DNA of 36,072 nt from Anaerolineae bacterium (GTDB taxonomy: Bacteria > Chloroflexota > Anaerolineae > Promineifilales > Promineifilaceae): NCBI GenBank assembly GCA_019637635.1, contig JAHBVI010000065.1:1-36072 (forward strand), given 5' to 3'. The notes beneath the pieces were generated by a model. The model was not told the DNA's origin. It was given only the letters and a program-made list of their open reading frames with translations, and searched no databases. Position 1 is the first letter of the stretch, and every line of letters starts with the position of its first letter. Shown here one piece after another: positions 35,277 to 36,072 of this stretch. Position numbers and translations under genes: made by a program.

Positions 35277-36005
35277 ATGATGTCACAAGCCACTAATGCC
35301 CTGAGTGCATTGAAAGAACAAATCCTGAATGGCGAACTGGAACCAGGCGAGCGCCTGCTGGAACTGGCGCTGGTAGAACGGTTGGGTGTGTCGCGCACGC
35401 CCATTCGCACGGCACTGACCCGGCTGGCCGAGGAGGGTTTGCTTGCAGAAATGAGTGGGGGCGGTTATGCCGTGCGCCAGTTTACTGTGCGTGATGTGGA
35501 GGATGCTATTGAAGCACGGGGCAGTCTGGAGGGCATGGCTGCGCGGCTAACGGCCGAACGGGGCGCCAATCCACAGGCATTAAGCAAAATCAAAGAATGT
35601 CTGATTCAGTTTGATCAATTGCTGGAGAAAACGGAACTGGATAACGCTGATATCAAACGTTATTATGACTTGAATGAACTGTACCATAACCAACTGGTGG
35701 CGCTGACGGAAAGTTTTGTCATTGACCATGCGCTGCGCCGTATTACGGCGATTCCGTTTGCTTCGGCCAATGCGTTTGTCATGGCCCAATTAGAGTTGGG
35801 ACGGCCGTGGCGCGTTTTTTTCGTAGCCCAGGAACAACATAAAGGCATTGTGGAGGCGATTGAGAATCGAGAAGGGGCACGGGCGGAAGCGTTGGCCCGC
35901 GAACATGCCCGCCTGTCTTTAAGCACCTTGAAAGCGGCGCTAAAAACCAGGGCGGCTCTGGAACAGATTCCCGGTCTGAAACTGATCTGCGCACCTGAAA
36001 CGTGA
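35277..36005 (+). CDS. GntR-family (FadR/FCD type) transcriptional regulator
   Basis: The 242-residue protein starts MMSQATNALSALKEQILNGE; the second ATG at 35280 is spaced better from GAGGGA. The winged helix spans about 5-72: ILNGELEPGERLLELALVER, LGVSRTPIRTALTRLAEEGL (recognition region) and LAEMSGGGYAVRQFTVRDV. The C-terminal FCD domain (about 77-220) has the metal/ligand-type residues in YYDLNELYHNQLVAL (Asp and His), AQEQHKGIVEAIENRE (His) and LAREHARLSL (His). Such regulators usually repress catabolic genes and are released by a small carboxylate. Divergence from the P450-pca operon and the shared TTGTATACA palindromes make that operon the likely target. Confidence 0.92.
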   Translation: MMSQATNALSALKEQILNGELEPGERLLELALVERLGVSRTPIRTALTRLAEEGLLAEMSGGGYAVRQFTVRDVEDAIEARGSLEGMAARLTAERGANPQALSKIKECLIQFDQLLEKTELDNADIKRYYDLNELYHNQLVALTESFVIDHALRRITAIPFASANAFVMAQLELGRPWRVFFVAQEQHKGIVEAIENREGARAEALAREHARLSLSTLKAALKTRAALEQIPGLKLICAPET

Positions 36006-36026
36006 TGTCCCTCCGGCCACGTTTCA
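35996..36026 (+). terminator. Hairpin at the end of the GntR gene
   Basis: TGAAACGTG (35996-36004) pairs with CACGTTTCA (36018-36026) around a 13-nt loop, followed by CGTTTTG. The left arm includes the TGA stop codon region (36003-36005). It is a plausible weak terminator. Confidence 0.5.
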
Positions 36027-36072
36027 CGTTTTGCGCTTCTCGGGTTGTCGACCGCAAGATCTTGTGGAGGGG

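Larger units (their letters stand above)
37..35808. repeat. Dispersed ACGGCCGT palindrome (about 78 copies)
   Basis: The octamer occurs about 78 times by hand count, first at 37-44 and last at 35801-35808, mostly inside genes on either strand and in all three frames (Thr-Ala-Val, Asn-Gly-Arg/Tyr-Gly-Arg, Arg-Pro). For random DNA of about 58% GC roughly one copy is expected in 36 kb. Density is highest in the large surface and glycosyltransferase genes (about 29 copies in 12.2-19.9 kb), lower in the pca cluster (about 10 in 7.5 kb), and zero in the 1.5-kb insertion sequence. Each copy contains the hexamer CGGCCG. Confidence 0.9.

Overview
The window looks like a piece of a GC-rich environmental bacterial chromosome, most likely a member of the Chloroflexota (Anaerolineae-like). 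This is inference from gene content and style: a Ccm cytochrome c maturation set with unusual CcmE/CcmH motifs, many large membrane glycosyltransferase-like proteins, proline/threonine-rich surface proteins, a LuxR-type regulator fused to a Kelch propeller, and intergenic spaces filled with short-period inverted repeats. No rRNA, tRNA or CRISPR array was seen.

Layout. 1-1.7 kb: the start of a folate-binding YgfZ/GcvT-like protein, a DinB/ClbS-like protein and a DUF2007-like protein. 1.7-7.9 kb: a plus-strand cytochrome c maturation block (ccmE, ccmF, ccmH, ccmG, a CcmI-like zinc-ribbon protein) followed by a membrane-anchored c-type cytochrome. 7.9-12.1 kb: an EthD-like protein, then a minus-strand set made of a GT4 glycosyltransferase, a membrane TPR-like protein and a LuxR-HTH/TM/Kelch protein. 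12.2-19.9 kb: a plus-strand cell-surface block with two very large membrane proteins (one GT39-like) and two secreted, TM-anchored modular proteins (LysM and carbohydrate-binding-like). 20-27.4 kb: housekeeping genes (bcp peroxiredoxin, proC, a menC-like enolase, a MaoC-like hydratase, a membrane GT-C-like protein, aroQ), interrupted by an intact IS4-type insertion sequence with 16-bp terminal repeats and a 5-bp target duplication. 27.8-36 kb: a protocatechuate branch of the beta-ketoadipate pathway on the minus strand (P450, pcaD, pcaC, pcaH, pcaG, a MetE-like protein, pcaB, an SRPBCC protein), divergent from a GntR/FCD regulator.

How the genes work together. CcmE, F, H, G and I-like would deliver haem to apocytochromes, one of which (CxxCH) is encoded directly downstream. 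The 27.8-36 kb cluster would open protocatechuate (PcaGH), lactonise it (PcaB), decarboxylate it (PcaC) and hydrolyse it to 3-oxoadipate (PcaD). The P450 and MetE-like protein suggest an upstream, perhaps O-demethylating, funnel. Two copies of a TTGTATACA palindrome overlap the -10 boxes of two face-to-face promoters and are probably the regulator's operators.

Two genome-scale signals stand out. The 8-bp palindrome ACGGCCGT occurs about 78 times by hand count, roughly two orders of magnitude over chance, and is absent from the insertion sequence; it behaves like the cyanobacterial HIP1 element. Almost every intergenic gap also carries an inverted-repeat array, often of 7-bp units, and several of these arrays have been absorbed into coding sequence, including the signal peptides of CcmH and of the LysM protein.
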